Assembly: GCF_900111565.1 (NCBI RefSeq)
Contig: NZ_FOIK01000002.1
Location: 62,001 to 126,000 of the forward strand
Length of the DNA stretch: 64,000 bases
Direction: 5' to 3'
Source: Paenibacillus sp. NFR01
GTDB taxonomy: Bacteria > Bacillota > Bacilli > Paenibacillales > Paenibacillaceae
Shown one piece after another: positions 44,750-55,351 of the stretch (position 1 is the stretch's first letter; each line of letters begins with the position of its first letter). The position numbers were made by a program, and so were the translations under genes. The notes under the pieces were generated by a model that was given only the letters and a program-made list of their open reading frames with translations, did no database searches and had not been told where the DNA came from.

Positions 44750-46509
44750 CCGAACAGCTTGGTCGCGGCATGCGGGCTGCCCGGCGCGACATTTAGCACC
44801 GCAACGGATACGGCATAACGCGGATGGTCCACGGGGCCATACCCGATGAACCACTGGTTGTTGCGGGCCGCTCCGTTGACCTTGGTCTGCGCCGTCCCCG
44901 ACTTGCCGGCGAGCGACCAGCGGGCGCCTTGCAGCTTGGCGCCCGTGCCCTCGGTCACGACGCGCCGCATCCACTGGCGCAGCGTCTTCGCGGTGGCCGG
45001 CGAGATCCGGCCGGCCGCCGCCGGGGCCAGGTGCCCGGGCAGCTCGCGCAGCGTCTGCCCGCTCGCAAAAGCGACGCGCCGCAGAATGCGCGGCGCACGG
45101 ACCTCGCCGCCATGCAGCAGTGTGACTACCAGGTTCGCCGCCTGCAGCGGCGTAACCGTGACGTCCCGCTGGCCGATGGCGGTCTGCACCCTCTTGCCGC
45201 CGTCATCCGGCAAGAGGGTGCGGAAGATCGTGCCGGCCTGCTCGCCGGCAAGCGGCCGGAGCAGCGGCTGGCCCAGCGTGTTCTTCGCCTGCCAGCCGAC
45301 CTCCCGCCCGAGGCCGAGCGCCAGTGCGGCGGCCTCGAGCTGCGCGCCGCTGAGCCGCTCGGCCAGCGTCGCAAATACCGTATTGCAGGACACAGCGAAC
45401 CCTTGCGCCAGCGTGAGGGAGCCGTGTCCTTCTTTTTTGGCGCAGGACAGCCCGTATTTACCGTATTCACCCGCACAGAAGAAGTGTTCGTCCGGCGACG
45501 TCAGCCCTGCCTCAAGCGCTGCGGCGGCAGTGACGATTTTGAAGATCGAGCCGGGGATATTCGCCTGCAGCGCCCGGTTGTTCCACTGCCCGCCTTCCGG
45601 CGCCACCTCCTCCGGATTATAGAGCGGAAGCGAAGCCATGGCTGCAATGTCGCCGCTTTCCGCATCCAGGACGACAATGGCCCCCTCCTTAATCCCTGCC
45701 TTCCCAGCCAGTGCTTCGATCTCCGCCTGCAGCTTTTTATCAATGGTCGTATATAGTTTCAGCGGGTAATACGGATTACCCGGCCCGCGAAATTTGATTT
45801 CGCTGCCCTTCAGCCGGTTCCCGCGGGCATCCACCTGCGCCACGGCTTCGGTGTGGCCCACGCCCTGCAGCAGCGGCTCCAGCGTCTTCTCCAGGCCGTC
45901 CGTGCCGGTAAGCGGCACGCGAAGCCCTGTCGGCGACCGCCGCGCGGTGTCCCCGGTGGCCTCGGACAAATAGCCGAGCCACTGCCGCCCGGATGCCCCG
46001 CCTTCATACCGGCGGGCAAAAGGCAGCGCCTGGACGCCGTCGATGCCCAGCCGCCGCACCTCCGCCGCCTGCTGCGGCGTCAGCGCAAGCGGCGTGCGGC
46101 CGTCCGGCGCCGGCCAGAGCAGCGGCTCCTTCAGATGAGCCGTCTTCAGCGTCAGCTCGCCGTACGTTACGCCGAGCACGCGGGCCAGTTCCCGCATCGG
46201 CGCTTCTCCGGCGCCTTGGGCTGCAGCCGCGGTCCGCTGGTCCTCCCGCGGAAAAAAAGCGGCCGTCCAGATCGTCTCCCCGGCCAGCGGCGCGCCGCTG
46301 CGGTCCAGCAGCCGGCCCCGCCCGCTGTCGAGTACCGTCTCCCGCTCGCTTTGGATTTCTGCCATCTGGGCCAGTGTATAGTCTCTGCCCGGAACCTCCC
46401 GGTCCTTCAGGACAAGCTGGACATACGCCAGCCGCAGCATCAAAATTGCGAGAAGCGCGCATAATAGAATCAGTCCTCCGGTCATCCGTCTCCGGCCAAG
46501 CTTATGCAA
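44695..46509 (-). CDS. Class B penicillin-binding protein (D,D-transpeptidase)
   Basis: Septal or spore-type transpeptidase of 604 residues. TM is at about 11-31, a PBP dimer domain at about 50-230, and the transpeptidase domain has S321-x-x-K324 (GSIFK), S374-C-N376 and K536-S-G (GKSGTAQT). There is no PASTA domain. The start codon is TTG 46509 with GGGGGAAC eight bases upstream. It has a very GC-rich, Ala-rich composition. The 3' end overlaps the convergent AI-2E gene. The exact role (PBP2, SpoVD-like or a divergent resistance-type homologue) cannot be settled. Confidence 0.92.
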   Translation of the reverse strand: MHKLGRRRMTGGLILLCALLAILMLRLAYVQLVLKDREVPGRDYTLAQMAEIQSERETVLDSGRGRLLDRSGAPLAGETIWTAAFFPREDQRTAAAAQGAGEAPMRELARVLGVTYGELTLKTAHLKEPLLWPAPDGRTPLALTPQQAAEVRRLGIDGVQALPFARRYEGGASGRQWLGYLSEATGDTARRSPTGLRVPLTGTDGLEKTLEPLLQGVGHTEAVAQVDARGNRLKGSEIKFRGPGNPYYPLKLYTTIDKKLQAEIEALAGKAGIKEGAIVVLDAESGDIAAMASLPLYNPEEVAPEGGQWNNRALQANIPGSIFKIVTAAAALEAGLTSPDEHFFCAGEYGKYGLSCAKKEGHGSLTLAQGFAVSCNTVFATLAERLSGAQLEAAALALGLGREVGWQAKNTLGQPLLRPLAGEQAGTIFRTLLPDDGGKRVQTAIGQRDVTVTPLQAANLVVTLLHGGEVRAPRILRRVAFASGQTLRELPGHLAPAAAGRISPATAKTLRQWMRRVVTEGTGAKLQGARWSLAGKSGTAQTKVNGAARNNQWFIGYGPVDHPRYAVSVAVLNVAPGSPHAATKLFGQIFDVLSSLESEPAAKA

Positions 46510-46686
46510 TGGATGTTCCCCCTAAGCTGTCATTTTGCGGCAACGCCGCGGCTTAACGGAATTATTATGTCCAATTCATGCCAGCCCAAAACAGACGGAA
46601 AGAAGCGTTTAACCAGAAGCTTAGATTCACCTGCGCGTCCTGCTGATTCTGTCAGATTATATACGCTCTCCCACGTTTTTCTACGC

Positions 46687-46719
46687 AAAAAAGCCCCAAC
46701 CCTGTTAAAGGTCGAGGCC
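46687..46719 (-). terminator. Terminator after chemoreceptor 1
   Basis: On the minus strand GGCCTCGACC and GGGTTGGGGC form a stem (two G-T pairs) followed by six T residues. Confidence 0.8.
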
Positions 46720-46731
46720 ATGCCCTCCATA

Positions 46732-48774
46732 TTACACGCTGAACTTGGCGAGCCGCTCCTTAAGCTGCTCGGAAGCCGTCTTCAGCTTGCCCGACATCTC
46801 CACCAGATGCTCGCTGACCGTCTGCTGTTCGCCCGTCAGGGAAGCCACTTCCTCCGACGCCGCCGAAGATTCTTCGGCGAAGGAACTGACGTTGGCGATC
46901 GTTTCGCTCAGCACTTGCTGTGATTCGTTTAAGGTCCTCATCGTGGAGCCTACTTCGTCCAGGCGGCCAAGGAACTGATCCATCCGGTCCTGTACGGTAA
47001 TGAAGATTTCGCTTGTCTCTTGCACCGAATCCAGCTGTTCGCGGAACAGCGGCGTTACGGCCGAAAGCGCATCGACCGTCTCGTGCATGTCGCGCATAAT
47101 GAGGTCGGTGATGTCCGAAGCCATGGCAATCGAGCGCTTCGACTGATCGGACAGCAGGCGAATTTCATTCGCGACCACCGTGAACCCTCTGCCGGCCTCG
47201 CCGGCCCGCGCTGCTTCGATAGAAGCATTGAGCGATAAAATGTTCGTCTGCTGGGTGATGTTCTGCATCGCTGCGAGCACCTCCATAACCGACGATACCG
47301 ATTCCCGGAGCTCATTGACCTTCGCAGCCAGATTTCCGGTCAGCTCGCCGGTCGATTCCGTCTGCTCCAGAAGGCGCTGCAGGCGGGCAACGCCGTTCCC
47401 GCTGGCCTGCCCGACCTCATGGGCTTGTCCGCTCATCTCGCCCGCGGCTGCGATCATCTGCCCCATGCCGCCGGTAATATGCGCCGTAATTTCGTTGCCC
47501 CGGTCGACTTCAAGCGCCAGACTGCCGGCCCCGCCGGCGATTTCTTCCGTCGCCGTAGCGATATCCTTGGATGCCAGCGCCGTCTGTGCGGAGGCCGAAT
47601 ACAGGAAATCCGCCGTGTCCAGCACATCGCGTGCCGTTTCGCTCGTATGGACGACCAGCTCGGAGATCCGCTCCATCATCGTGTTGAATGCCCCGGACAG
47701 CTGCCCGATTTCATCCTTGGAGACAACCTTGGAGCGTACGCTCAGCTCCCCATCCGCCCCGCGCGACATCAAAGCTTTGAGCCGGGACAACGGCTTGGAG
47801 ACCATCCGCACCATCCCGAAGCCGATGATAATCGCAATGACCGCCGCCGCGCCGACCGCGATATAAGTCGTATTCAGGATTCGCTGCGCGTCCTGGATCA
47901 GGTTCTCCGAAGGCACGACGCCAAGGACGCGCCAGCCGGAGGACTTCAGCGTTCCGTACACTGCCAGAATCGATTTTCCTTGCTCATCCTTGGTCGGCAG
48001 CGAACCCGATTGCTGCTGCAGCCCCTTAAACAGAGTCCCGCCAAGCCGCAAATAGGAGTCTGCCTGATCTTCCAGCGAAGAAGCAATCAGTTCATCCTTG
48101 GAGGTCAGCAGCTGGACATAAGAGTCCATCCCAAGATTAACCTCGCTTAAGTTTTTCTCCAAATCTACGGCAGGGACATCGCCCACTGCAACGTATTCGA
48201 TATTACCGGACGGCCCCGCCGCCGACTTCGCGAAATGAAGCACGCCCGAATTGTCGCCCACTTTAAGGGCCTCGGTGATCCACAGGCTCTTCGGCTTCTC
48301 CAGCAGTTCCTTGAACCATGCCGAATTCCGCATGCCCTCCATAAATGCATTATCAATTTTGCCGGCGCCGGCAACGGACCGGGTCGCATCGGCCGGAATC
48401 AAATATACCGTCTGCATGCCGCTGCCGGCTCCCAGCCATTCGCTGAGCCCGTTCGTAAGCCGCTGCTGCGCGTCATCCGCCTTTGCTCCTGCCACGGCGC
48501 TTTGAATTTCCTTGTTGTAGAAAAGCTCAGCCAGACGGTCTTCGTAACGCAGCAGGATAACATCCAGCTTATCCGCTGTTTGACGAACCGTCTGTTCATT
48601 GGCAGCCAATGCATTATTCTCAATGGTTTGTTTGGCAACGGAATAGGAAGTGTAACCGAGCGAAAGCACAATGCCCATCGTTGCGATAAAAAAGACCAGA
48701 AACAGCCGAACGCCGATCGATTTCAATGGATTCAGCCTGTCCAAAAAACGTGTACTTCCCGAAGATTTACCCAT
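46732..48774 (-). CDS. Methyl-accepting chemotaxis protein 1
   Basis: 680 residues from ATG 48774 (GGCGGTG six bases upstream; a GTG at 48783 is the alternative). TM1 is at about 22-44, an extracytoplasmic dCache-type sensor at about 45-300 and TM2 at about 302-324. HAMP (about 325-380) precedes a signalling domain with the hairpin tip in [21 protein letters not shown]. It signals to CheA/CheW. It is paralogous to the receptor at 52838-55099 and flanks the mannoside epimerase genes, so a sugar or sugar-binding ligand is plausible but unproven. Confidence 0.94.
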   Translation of the reverse strand: MGKSSGSTRFLDRLNPLKSIGVRLFLVFFIATMGIVLSLGYTSYSVAKQTIENNALAANEQTVRQTADKLDVILLRYEDRLAELFYNKEIQSAVAGAKADDAQQRLTNGLSEWLGAGSGMQTVYLIPADATRSVAGAGKIDNAFMEGMRNSAWFKELLEKPKSLWITEALKVGDNSGVLHFAKSAAGPSGNIEYVAVGDVPAVDLEKNLSEVNLGMDSYVQLLTSKDELIASSLEDQADSYLRLGGTLFKGLQQQSGSLPTKDEQGKSILAVYGTLKSSGWRVLGVVPSENLIQDAQRILNTTYIAVGAAAVIAIIIGFGMVRMVSKPLSRLKALMSRGADGELSVRSKVVSKDEIGQLSGAFNTMMERISELVVHTSETARDVLDTADFLYSASAQTALASKDIATATEEIAGGAGSLALEVDRGNEITAHITGGMGQMIAAAGEMSGQAHEVGQASGNGVARLQRLLEQTESTGELTGNLAAKVNELRESVSSVMEVLAAMQNITQQTNILSLNASIEAARAGEAGRGFTVVANEIRLLSDQSKRSIAMASDITDLIMRDMHETVDALSAVTPLFREQLDSVQETSEIFITVQDRMDQFLGRLDEVGSTMRTLNESQQVLSETIANVSSFAEESSAASEEVASLTGEQQTVSEHLVEMSGKLKTASEQLKERLAKFSV

Positions 48775-49102
48775 TACATTCACCGCCAGATCAACAATAT
48801 TCAGTACCGCGCTTTAAGAGGCGCGAATGATCATGCAATTATCGCGGCGCCCCGCTTCCATTAATAACCATCGTACATGATCGTATTTATGATAACTTAT
48901 CGGGCTGTCTAGTGCTGTGACTTTATTGGGCAGGCGAATGATGTCGAAAACAAACGCCTTGGTTCTTTTTCTAACAAAACAATCTCTCTTCCGTCTTGAA
49001 ATAACGGAAAAAAAGGGGTATAACTGAACTATAATGTTATTACTTTCTAACACTATTATAATAACAAAATAACAAAGTTATTTTGGACAGGAGCGACCCG
49101 CA
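48775..49102. other. Intergenic region between chemoreceptor 1 and the epimerase operon
   Basis: About 330 bases, AT-rich toward the right. It holds the promoter and operator cluster of the epimerase operon (see 48996-49085) and the chemoreceptor promoter on the minus strand, for which no convincing -35/-10 pair was found. No small gene is visible. Confidence 0.5.
48996..49085 (+). promoter_or_regulatory. Promoter and LacI-type operator cluster of the epimerase-phosphorylase operon
   Basis: TTGAAA (48996-49001) and TATAAC (49019-49024) are 17 bases apart; a TATAAT follows at 49030. The pentamer ATAAC/GTTAT occurs six times between 49001 and 49081. The strongest element is a perfect 9-base inverted repeat, CAAAATAAC-AAA-GTTATTTTG (49065-49085), just before the ribosome binding site. 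A related CTAACAAGTTAG lies before the lacI-type gene. Confidence 0.65.
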
Positions 49103-50320
49103 ATGACTCTATTACCCGAACCATGGCTGAAACAGCTTGAGCAGGTGCTGAAAGCCAACATCCTTGATTTCTGGATGAAGCATACGCTGGACGCCAAGAA
49201 CGGCGGATTCGTCGGCGAAATCGACAATCAGATGAATGTGGTGGAAGGCGCCGAGAAAAGCCTTGTGCTCAACGCGCGGATTCTCTGGGCTTTTGCAAGC
49301 GCATACCGCATCTACAAGCAGCCGGAATATCTCGAAATGGCCGACCGGGCTTACGCTTATCTGATGGAGCATTTTGCCGACAAAACGAATGGTGGATTCT
49401 ATTGGATGGTCGATGCGCAAGGCGTCCCTTCCCAGACCAAAAAACAGGTCTACGGCCAGGCGTTCGTCATTTATGCACTGGCGGAATATCATCATGCAGC
49501 CGGACGCGAAGAAGCGCTCAATACGGCAGCCGGTTTGTTTGAGACGCTGGAGAAATACGCTTACGACCCCGTGCATCACGGCTATATCGAAGCTTTGGCT
49601 GCGGACTGGAGTCCGACGGAGGATTTGTCTTTGAGTGCCAAGGACATGAACGTCAAGAAGTCCATGAATACGCATCTTCATGTGCTGGAGGGCTATACCG
49701 GCCTGTACCGGGTCTATCCCAACGACGCGCTGCGGGGCAAGCTGACGCTGCTGACCGAAATCATGATCGATCGCATTATCGACGACAAGGGCCGGCATTT
49801 CCACCTGTTCCAGGATGACGACTGGACCGTTAAATCCGACATCGTGTCCTACGGACATGATATCGAAGGCAGCTGGCTGCTGGTCGAAGCGGCGGAAGTG
49901 CTCGGCGGCGAAGACCTTCTGGAGCGGGCGCGCAAGGTCGCTATAACGATGGCTGAAGCAACACTGGAGGAAGGCCTTGATGGAGACGGCGGGCTGCGCA
50001 ACGAGATGGAAGCCCATGGACTGGTAGACCGCAACAACGACTGGTGGCCGCAAGCCGAAGCTGTCGTAGGCTTTTACAACGCGTATCAGCTGACGGGCGA
50101 AGCACGCTTCCGCGATGCCGCGGCAGCCAGCTGGAATTTTATCGAGGAGCATATCATCGACCGTGAATTCGGCGAATGGTATTGGGCTGTGGATGAACAC
50201 CGCCGTCCGCTAGCGAATGCCCCGAAAGTCAGCGCCTGGAAATGCCCTTATCACAACAGCCGGGCCTGCTATGAAATGATCCGGCGTCTGAAAGAAACCG
50301 AATTGGAGGGAGCACAATAA
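49103..50320 (+). CDS. AGE-family disaccharide 2-epimerase (cellobiose/mannobiose 2-epimerase)
   Basis: Alpha/alpha-barrel enzyme of 405 residues converting the reducing-end sugar of beta-1,4-linked disaccharides at C2, for example mannobiose to mannosylglucose. Three histidines expected in the active site are seen in [10 protein letters not shown] (H191), [12 protein letters not shown] (H252) and [13 protein letters not shown] (H384), the pattern of cellobiose 2-epimerases rather than N-acylglucosamine epimerases. GACAGGAG precedes the start. It is coupled to the GH130 gene by a 1-base overlap, which strongly supports the mannobiose role. Confidence 0.92.
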   Translation: MTLLPEPWLKQLEQVLKANILDFWMKHTLDAKNGGFVGEIDNQMNVVEGAEKSLVLNARILWAFASAYRIYKQPEYLEMADRAYAYLMEHFADKTNGGFYWMVDAQGVPSQTKKQVYGQAFVIYALAEYHHAAGREEALNTAAGLFETLEKYAYDPVHHGYIEALAADWSPTEDLSLSAKDMNVKKSMNTHLHVLEGYTGLYRVYPNDALRGKLTLLTEIMIDRIIDDKGRHFHLFQDDDWTVKSDIVSYGHDIEGSWLLVEAAEVLGGEDLLERARKVAITMAEATLEEGLDGDGGLRNEMEAHGLVDRNNDWWPQAEAVVGFYNAYQLTGEARFRDAAAASWNFIEEHIIDREFGEWYWAVDEHRRPLANAPKVSAWKCPYHNSRACYEMIRRLKETELEGAQ

Positions 50321-51492
50321 TGACCACTCTTTTTGAATCCCGCAAGCAGCAGTTGACGCAGCGGTACGAAGCACTTATTACTCGTCCAAATGAAAAAATG
50401 CCTTATGGCAACGGAATTTACGACCGGTACAGCCATCCGGTTCTTACCGCCGAACATGCGCCGCTCGTCTGGAAGTATGATTTTAACCCGCAGACCAATC
50501 CTTATTTTGCTGAACGGATCGGGGTTAACGGCGTTTTCAATCCGGGTGCAATTGAGCTGGACGGCAAATTTTACTTGGTTGCACGCGTCGAAGGCAATGA
50601 CCGGAAATCGTTCTTTGCGGTTGCCGAAAGTGCAAACGGCGTGGACGGCTTCCGCTTCTGGGATCATCCGGTCGTAATGCCGGAGACGGAAGAGCCTGAC
50701 GTCAATGTATACGACATGCGCCTGACCAAACATGAAGACGGCTGGATTTACGGCCTGTTCTGCACCGAACGCAAAGATCCGGATGCGCCTCCCGGAGACT
50801 TGTCCAGCGCGGTCGCCCAATGCGGCATTGCCCGGACCAAAGACCTGGTAACCTGGGAACGGCTTGACGATCTGAAGACCGGCTCCGCCCAGCAGCGCAA
50901 CGTCGTGCTCCACCCCGAATTCGTGGACGGCAAATACGCCTTCTATACCCGGCCGCAGGACGGCTTTATCGACGCCGGTTCCGGCGGAGGCATCGGCTGG
51001 GGCTTGTCGGATTCGATTGAGCATGCCGTAGTTGGGCAGGAAACGATTATCGACCGCCGCTACTACCACACCATTAAAGAAGTCAAAAACGGCCAAGGCC
51101 CGGCACCGATCAAAACTCCGCGCGGCTGGCTACATATTGCCCACGGTGTCCGCAACACCGCCGCCGGACTCCGTTACGTGCTGTACGTATTCCTGACCGA
51201 CCTTGCGAACCCGGAAAAGGTGCTTTATGCGCCCGGCGGCCATTTTATCGCTCCTGAAGGCGAGGAACGGGTCGGGGATGTCTCCAATGTAGTGTTCTGC
51301 AACGGCGCCATTGCCCGGGAGAACGGCGAGATTTATATCTACTACGCCTCCTCCGACACCCGCATTCATGTCGCCACCACCACCGTAGAGCAAATGCTGG
51401 ATTACGTGATGAACACGCCGGAGGATCCGCTCCGTTCCTATGCCTGCGTGCAGCAGCGCATCAACCTGATTGACAGCAACCTGAAGCTGTAA
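50320..51492 (+). CDS. GH130 4-O-beta-D-mannosyl-D-glucose phosphorylase
   Basis: Phosphorolyses mannosylglucose to mannose 1-phosphate and glucose. The five-bladed propeller family features are [20 protein letters not shown] (about 73-92), the catalytic Asp132 in [12 protein letters not shown], and [14 protein letters not shown] and [19 protein letters not shown]. At 390 residues it matches GH130 subfamily 1 (mannosylglucose phosphorylase), longer than most subfamily 2 enzymes. The start ATG overlaps the epimerase stop TAA by one base, with GGAGGG nine bases upstream. It ends at a strong terminator. Confidence 0.93.
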   Translation: MTTLFESRKQQLTQRYEALITRPNEKMPYGNGIYDRYSHPVLTAEHAPLVWKYDFNPQTNPYFAERIGVNGVFNPGAIELDGKFYLVARVEGNDRKSFFAVAESANGVDGFRFWDHPVVMPETEEPDVNVYDMRLTKHEDGWIYGLFCTERKDPDAPPGDLSSAVAQCGIARTKDLVTWERLDDLKTGSAQQRNVVLHPEFVDGKYAFYTRPQDGFIDAGSGGGIGWGLSDSIEHAVVGQETIIDRRYYHTIKEVKNGQGPAPIKTPRGWLHIAHGVRNTAAGLRYVLYVFLTDLANPEKVLYAPGGHFIAPEGEERVGDVSNVVFCNGAIARENGEIYIYYASSDTRIHVATTTVEQMLDYVMNTPEDPLRSYACVQQRINLIDSNLKL

Positions 51493-51505
51493 CGTTTGAT
51501 GATAT

Positions 51506-51554
51506 GAAAAAGAGCAACCCCGCGCCGTAACCGGCAGGCGAGGTTGCTCTTTTT
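51506..51554. terminator. Bidirectional terminator between GH130 and LacI genes
   Basis: AAAAAGAGCAACC / GGTTGCTCTTTTT with inner CGC/GCG. It lies between convergent genes. Confidence 0.92.
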
Positions 51555-51592
51555 AGCTTGCATTGCGCCGTGAAATATCCTCACGGCTAATC

Positions 51593-52687
51593 TTACGTAC
51601 TGCTGCCCGGCAGGCGCGGTTCATCTTTCCGCGGCTCCGCAACGGAATCGCGGTGAACCAGATCGGCGGCGATCAATATTTTCTCGAACGGCGCAGCCAG
51701 GTTCTCGATCCGGCTCAGCAGCTTCTCCACCGCCGAGCGTCCCATCGCTTCCTTCGGCACATGCACCGTCGTCAGCGGGGGAATCCCCCTAGCGGCGTCC
51801 TCGATGTTGTCGAAGCCCGTAACCGTGACGTCAGCCGGGAGACGCAAGCCCTTGGACTTCAGCACTTCGCTGACGTTCAAAGCAACAAAATCATTGGCGC
51901 AGACCAGTGCGGTCGGAAGCGTTCCGCCGCCGATGCGCTGGTCGGCCCATCGGCTGAAGCCGTCCACGAACGACCCGTTCTCCATTCCTTCAAGCAGCAG
52001 CATCTCGTCGTTGCCGGCCTGCGCGGGTTTACCGTATTCCTCCAGCGCGCTGCGGAAGCCGATCCAGCGGTCGCGGAAGCTGCGCGAATAGCGGATATCT
52101 CCGATAAAATGCAGACGGTTATGCCCGGTACCGATCAAATGATTGCCGATCCGGTTCATCGCATCCGTATTGTTCGCGAATACGGTGTCGCTTGGAATCA
52201 GCGGATCCTCGTGGTCGATCAGCACCATCGGCAAGCCGATACGCCGTACTTCCAGCAGCAGAGCCGTCGAGATTTCTCCCACGCCGATCAGGCCGAGCAG
52301 CCCCTCGGGATTCAGCAGCGTCACCAAATGGTCTGCCCGGTCATCCGAAACAATGACCATTCCGAGACCTTCGCGGTTCAAGGCCAGCGCAATGCCGTCG
52401 ATAATTTTTCCCCAATAAAGTGAATCCTGGGTCTGGGCGCGGATATTGGGCATCAGCACCAGCACGGACTGTTTCCTGCGTTCGCCTCCCGAAGTAGGCA
52501 GTGCGCGTTTCGCCTGCTGCGGATATGCATTTTTCTGGGTGAAATACCCGAGCTGCGCTGCCGCCTGAATGACCCGCTCTCTTGTGCTTTCATTGACTCC
52601 GCCTTTGCCGGAAAGTGCCTTGGAGACGACAAATTTGGATACGCCGAGATGATCGGCAATGGTTTGCATGGATACCTTTTTGGCCAT
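51593..52687 (-). CDS. LacI-family transcriptional repressor
   Basis: 364 residues. The helix-turn-helix SMQTIADHLGVSKFVVSKALSGKGGVNESTRERV (hinge included; residues about 6-39) is followed by a linker richer than usual in basic residues (60-73) and a periplasmic-binding-type effector domain to about 345. GGAGGAAG precedes the start. It is convergent with the epimerase-GH130 operon and is its probable regulator. Its own upstream region carries CTAACAAGTTAG (52730-52741) and ATAAC (52719-52723), matching motifs in the operon promoter, so autoregulation is likely. Confidence 0.92.
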   Translation of the reverse strand: MAKKVSMQTIADHLGVSKFVVSKALSGKGGVNESTRERVIQAAAQLGYFTQKNAYPQQAKRALPTSGGERRKQSVLVLMPNIRAQTQDSLYWGKIIDGIALALNREGLGMVIVSDDRADHLVTLLNPEGLLGLIGVGEISTALLLEVRRIGLPMVLIDHEDPLIPSDTVFANNTDAMNRIGNHLIGTGHNRLHFIGDIRYSRSFRDRWIGFRSALEEYGKPAQAGNDEMLLLEGMENGSFVDGFSRWADQRIGGGTLPTALVCANDFVALNVSEVLKSKGLRLPADVTVTGFDNIEDAARGIPPLTTVHVPKEAMGRSAVEKLLSRIENLAAPFEKILIAADLVHRDSVAEPRKDEPRLPGSST

Positions 52688-52718
52688 TCGGGGCTTCCTC
52701 CTAACGTATTTAATTATT

Positions 52719-52741
52719 ATAACATTTACCTAACAAGTTAG
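52719..52741. promoter_or_regulatory. Candidate operator before the LacI-type gene
   Basis: CTAAC-AA-GTTAG is palindromic (52730-52741) with a neighbouring ATAAC. The TAAC/GTTA half-sites are the same as in the epimerase operator. Confidence 0.5.
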
Positions 52742-52784
52742 TATATGACCTTATCACTCCGGACCTTTATACACTCCAAAACGT

Positions 52785-52816
52785 AAAAGCCGCCCCTTCG
52801 CTGGAAGGAGCGGCTT
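52785..52816 (-). terminator. Terminator after chemoreceptor 2
   Basis: Minus-strand stem AGCCGCTCCTTC / GAAGGGGCGGCT followed by a short T-run. Confidence 0.82.
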
Positions 52817-52837
52817 GCTTAAGGCGAAATCGTACGT

Positions 52838-55099
52838 TTAGAACGTGAAGAGCGACAGCTTGTCCTTGAGCTGCGTCGAGGCGGTTTCCAGCTTGCCGGA
52901 CAAGGCCACGAGCTGCTGGCTCACATTTTGCTGCTCGCTGCTGAGCGAAGCTACCTCTTCCGAGGTGGCGGAAGATTCCTCGGCTACCGAGCTTACGTTG
53001 CTCATGGAGTCGGACAACACGCCCTGTGAATGGTTCAGGCTGTCGATCGCTCCGGTAACGGTTCCCAGGCTGGCGATGAACTCATTCATCTGCTCCCGGA
53101 CAGAGAGGAAAATATCGCTGGTGTTCTTGACGGAAGCCATCTGCTCCTTGAAGAGCGGCGCCACGTCGGAGAGCACTGTAACCGTTTCATTCATTTCCGT
53201 CATGATCTTCTCTGTAATGCCCGCGACAAGGGCGATCGACTGCTTCGACTGGTCAGCCAATTGGCGTACTTCATTCGCGACAACCATGAAACCGCGTCCT
53301 GCTTCGCCTGCACGTGCCGCTTCAATCGTTGCATTCAGCGAAAGAATGTTCGTTTGTTGGGTAATATTCTTCATCACATCGAGCACTTTAATGACCGATG
53401 TTACCGTCTCTTTCAGGTTGTTGACCCGCTCGACAAGCGCGTTGGTCATTTCGCCCGTATGCGCCGTTTGCGTGAGCAGCACTTCCAGCTGCTTCGCTCC
53501 TTCGCCGCTGGCTTCTCCGACGCTGCGCGCCGCTTCGTCCATCACCGTGTTAGCGGCGATGACGTTCTGCATCTGCGTGCCGATCAGTTCGGTCAGCTCG
53601 TTGCCCCGCTCGGCTTCGGTCGCTAGGCTGCCTGCGCCGCCGGCAATTTCCTCCGTGGCTGCGGCGATTTCCTTCGCCGAGATCGCCGTCTTGCGGGATG
53701 CTTCGCTCAGCTCGCCTGCGGTGTACAGCACTTCCTGGGCTGTATCCGTCGTCTGCGCTACCAAATCAGTAATCCGCTCCATCATCAGGTTAAAGGAGCT
53801 GGAGAGTTGTCCGATTTCGTCCCTCGACACATACTTTGTACGGACGCTCAAATCGCCTTTCGCACCTTGGACCATCAGGTCCTTCAGGTTGGACAGCGGT
53901 CTGGCGATCATTCGCACCATCAGGATGCCGAGCAGAATCGCCATAAGCGCCGCAACGGCGGAGATCAAATACGTTGTGGACAGGATCGGCTTGGCTGCTT
54001 TGACCAGTTCGCCGGTCGGAATGAGGCCAGCCAGCTTCCAGTCCGCACGAGCCAACGGGTTGTATACAACCAGCACATTTTTGCCCTTGGCATTCTCCGC
54101 TTCGATGCTGTCGTTGCTCATCTTGCTGTCTTTAATAAAAGTTAGGTTCGAATCCAGTCCGTCTTCTTCCGGAACAGAGGAAGCGACTACCTTGCCGTCA
54201 GGCGTCACCAGCTGGATCTGCGAGCCTTCGCCGAAATCGACGCTCTTGAAGGCCTGCTCCAGCACCGAGCTTTTGAGCTCCATCAGGACGACATATTCCG
54301 TGTTGCCCGACATGCTCTTGAGCGCCCGCACCATGGCGATGTTTTTGCCTTCGCCGTCAAGCGAGGTGGAGAACCAGTAATTTTGCGAGGTTTTGACATC
54401 TTCGCTGTAATAGGATTGATATTTCTGGGTATTCGCAACCACGGTTTTGTACCAGGCCTGCTCCCACACCTTATCCATGGTCAAGCTGGAGATCCCGCTC
54501 GAAATAATCGTGGAATCCGGCGTCGATGGAATCAGACTAATGGATTGGATATTCGAATCCGCAGCTACCTGGCTGGCCAGCTTTTTATTGATGGAATCCG
54601 TGGCGACAAAGCTGTCATACGCCGTCTGCGCGGTAGCCAGGTTGGTCAGCTCCGTCTGAACGGTCGTATCGAAGTAAATTTGCATCGCCATATTTTCATA
54701 TTGCTTCAACAGAATATCCATCTTGTCCGCGGTTTGGACGATGGTCTGATGGTTGGCTTCCGAAACATTCTCTTTAATTGTGCTTTTAGCCTTGTTGTAC
54801 GAGAGCAGCCCCAGCAATAGGACAACTACGACAATGGAGGCCAGAAAAATCAGGAATAGCTTCACGCCCACCGATTTGACGGGGTTCGCTTTTTTGACCT
54901 GACGTACCGAGCCGTTCAACACTCCCGAAAAGGATAATTTGGATGTTCCGCGAGATTCTTTGTTTCTGCGCTGTTTTTGTTCACCTTTACGATCTGCTTT
55001 TTTCTCTTTCACAATCGTCGGCTTTTCTCTGTTCTTCCTCACACTGATCCTACTCCCTTTCTGCTCGTCCCTACGATTTCCATCACCGAGTGCACCCAT
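52838..55099 (-). CDS. Methyl-accepting chemotaxis protein 2
   Basis: 753 residues if read from ATG 55099, nine bases from AGGTGG; ATG 55105 and GTG 55108 are alternatives. It has an unusual basic, Lys/Arg/Glu-rich N-terminal cytoplasmic extension of about 75 residues before TM1 (about 82-104). A dCache-type sensor (about 105-370), TM2 (about 372-394), HAMP and a signalling domain with [21 protein letters not shown] follow. It is clearly paralogous to chemoreceptor 1 (shared [12 protein letters not shown] and [14 protein letters not shown] patterns). Ligand unknown. Confidence 0.92.
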   Translation of the reverse strand: MGALGDGNRRDEQKGSRISVRKNREKPTIVKEKKADRKGEQKQRRNKESRGTSKLSFSGVLNGSVRQVKKANPVKSVGVKLFLIFLASIVVVVLLLGLLSYNKAKSTIKENVSEANHQTIVQTADKMDILLKQYENMAMQIYFDTTVQTELTNLATAQTAYDSFVATDSINKKLASQVAADSNIQSISLIPSTPDSTIISSGISSLTMDKVWEQAWYKTVVANTQKYQSYYSEDVKTSQNYWFSTSLDGEGKNIAMVRALKSMSGNTEYVVLMELKSSVLEQAFKSVDFGEGSQIQLVTPDGKVVASSVPEEDGLDSNLTFIKDSKMSNDSIEAENAKGKNVLVVYNPLARADWKLAGLIPTGELVKAAKPILSTTYLISAVAALMAILLGILMVRMIARPLSNLKDLMVQGAKGDLSVRTKYVSRDEIGQLSSSFNLMMERITDLVAQTTDTAQEVLYTAGELSEASRKTAISAKEIAAATEEIAGGAGSLATEAERGNELTELIGTQMQNVIAANTVMDEAARSVGEASGEGAKQLEVLLTQTAHTGEMTNALVERVNNLKETVTSVIKVLDVMKNITQQTNILSLNATIEAARAGEAGRGFMVVANEVRQLADQSKQSIALVAGITEKIMTEMNETVTVLSDVAPLFKEQMASVKNTSDIFLSVREQMNEFIASLGTVTGAIDSLNHSQGVLSDSMSNVSSVAEESSATSEEVASLSSEQQNVSQQLVALSGKLETASTQLKDKLSLFTF

Positions 55100-55300
55100 G
55101 CCCATCACCCACCTGTTAGAATAGAAGACGTATGTAAGCGTTCACTAAGTACTATATCGGATGATTAGGACTTTTTACTTAGCTTTTTTTAAAGATTTAC
55201 ACCCTAAAAATCTGGTCGTGTTACTCGGAAAACCTATGTAATTTTAGGAAACCAGTTTCATATAATTTCCTTTTTTTGCACCGGAACCGATTATATCACA

Positions 55301-55343
55301 AAAAGAGGGATATTCCCGCAATATTTGCTAGAATAACCCTCTT
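55301..55343 (-). terminator. Terminator after the second U32 gene
   Basis: Minus-strand AAGAGGGTTATT / AATATCCCTCTT (one mismatch) followed by T residues, just after the stop at 55352. Confidence 0.85.
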
Positions 55344-55351
55344 ACTCGAAT

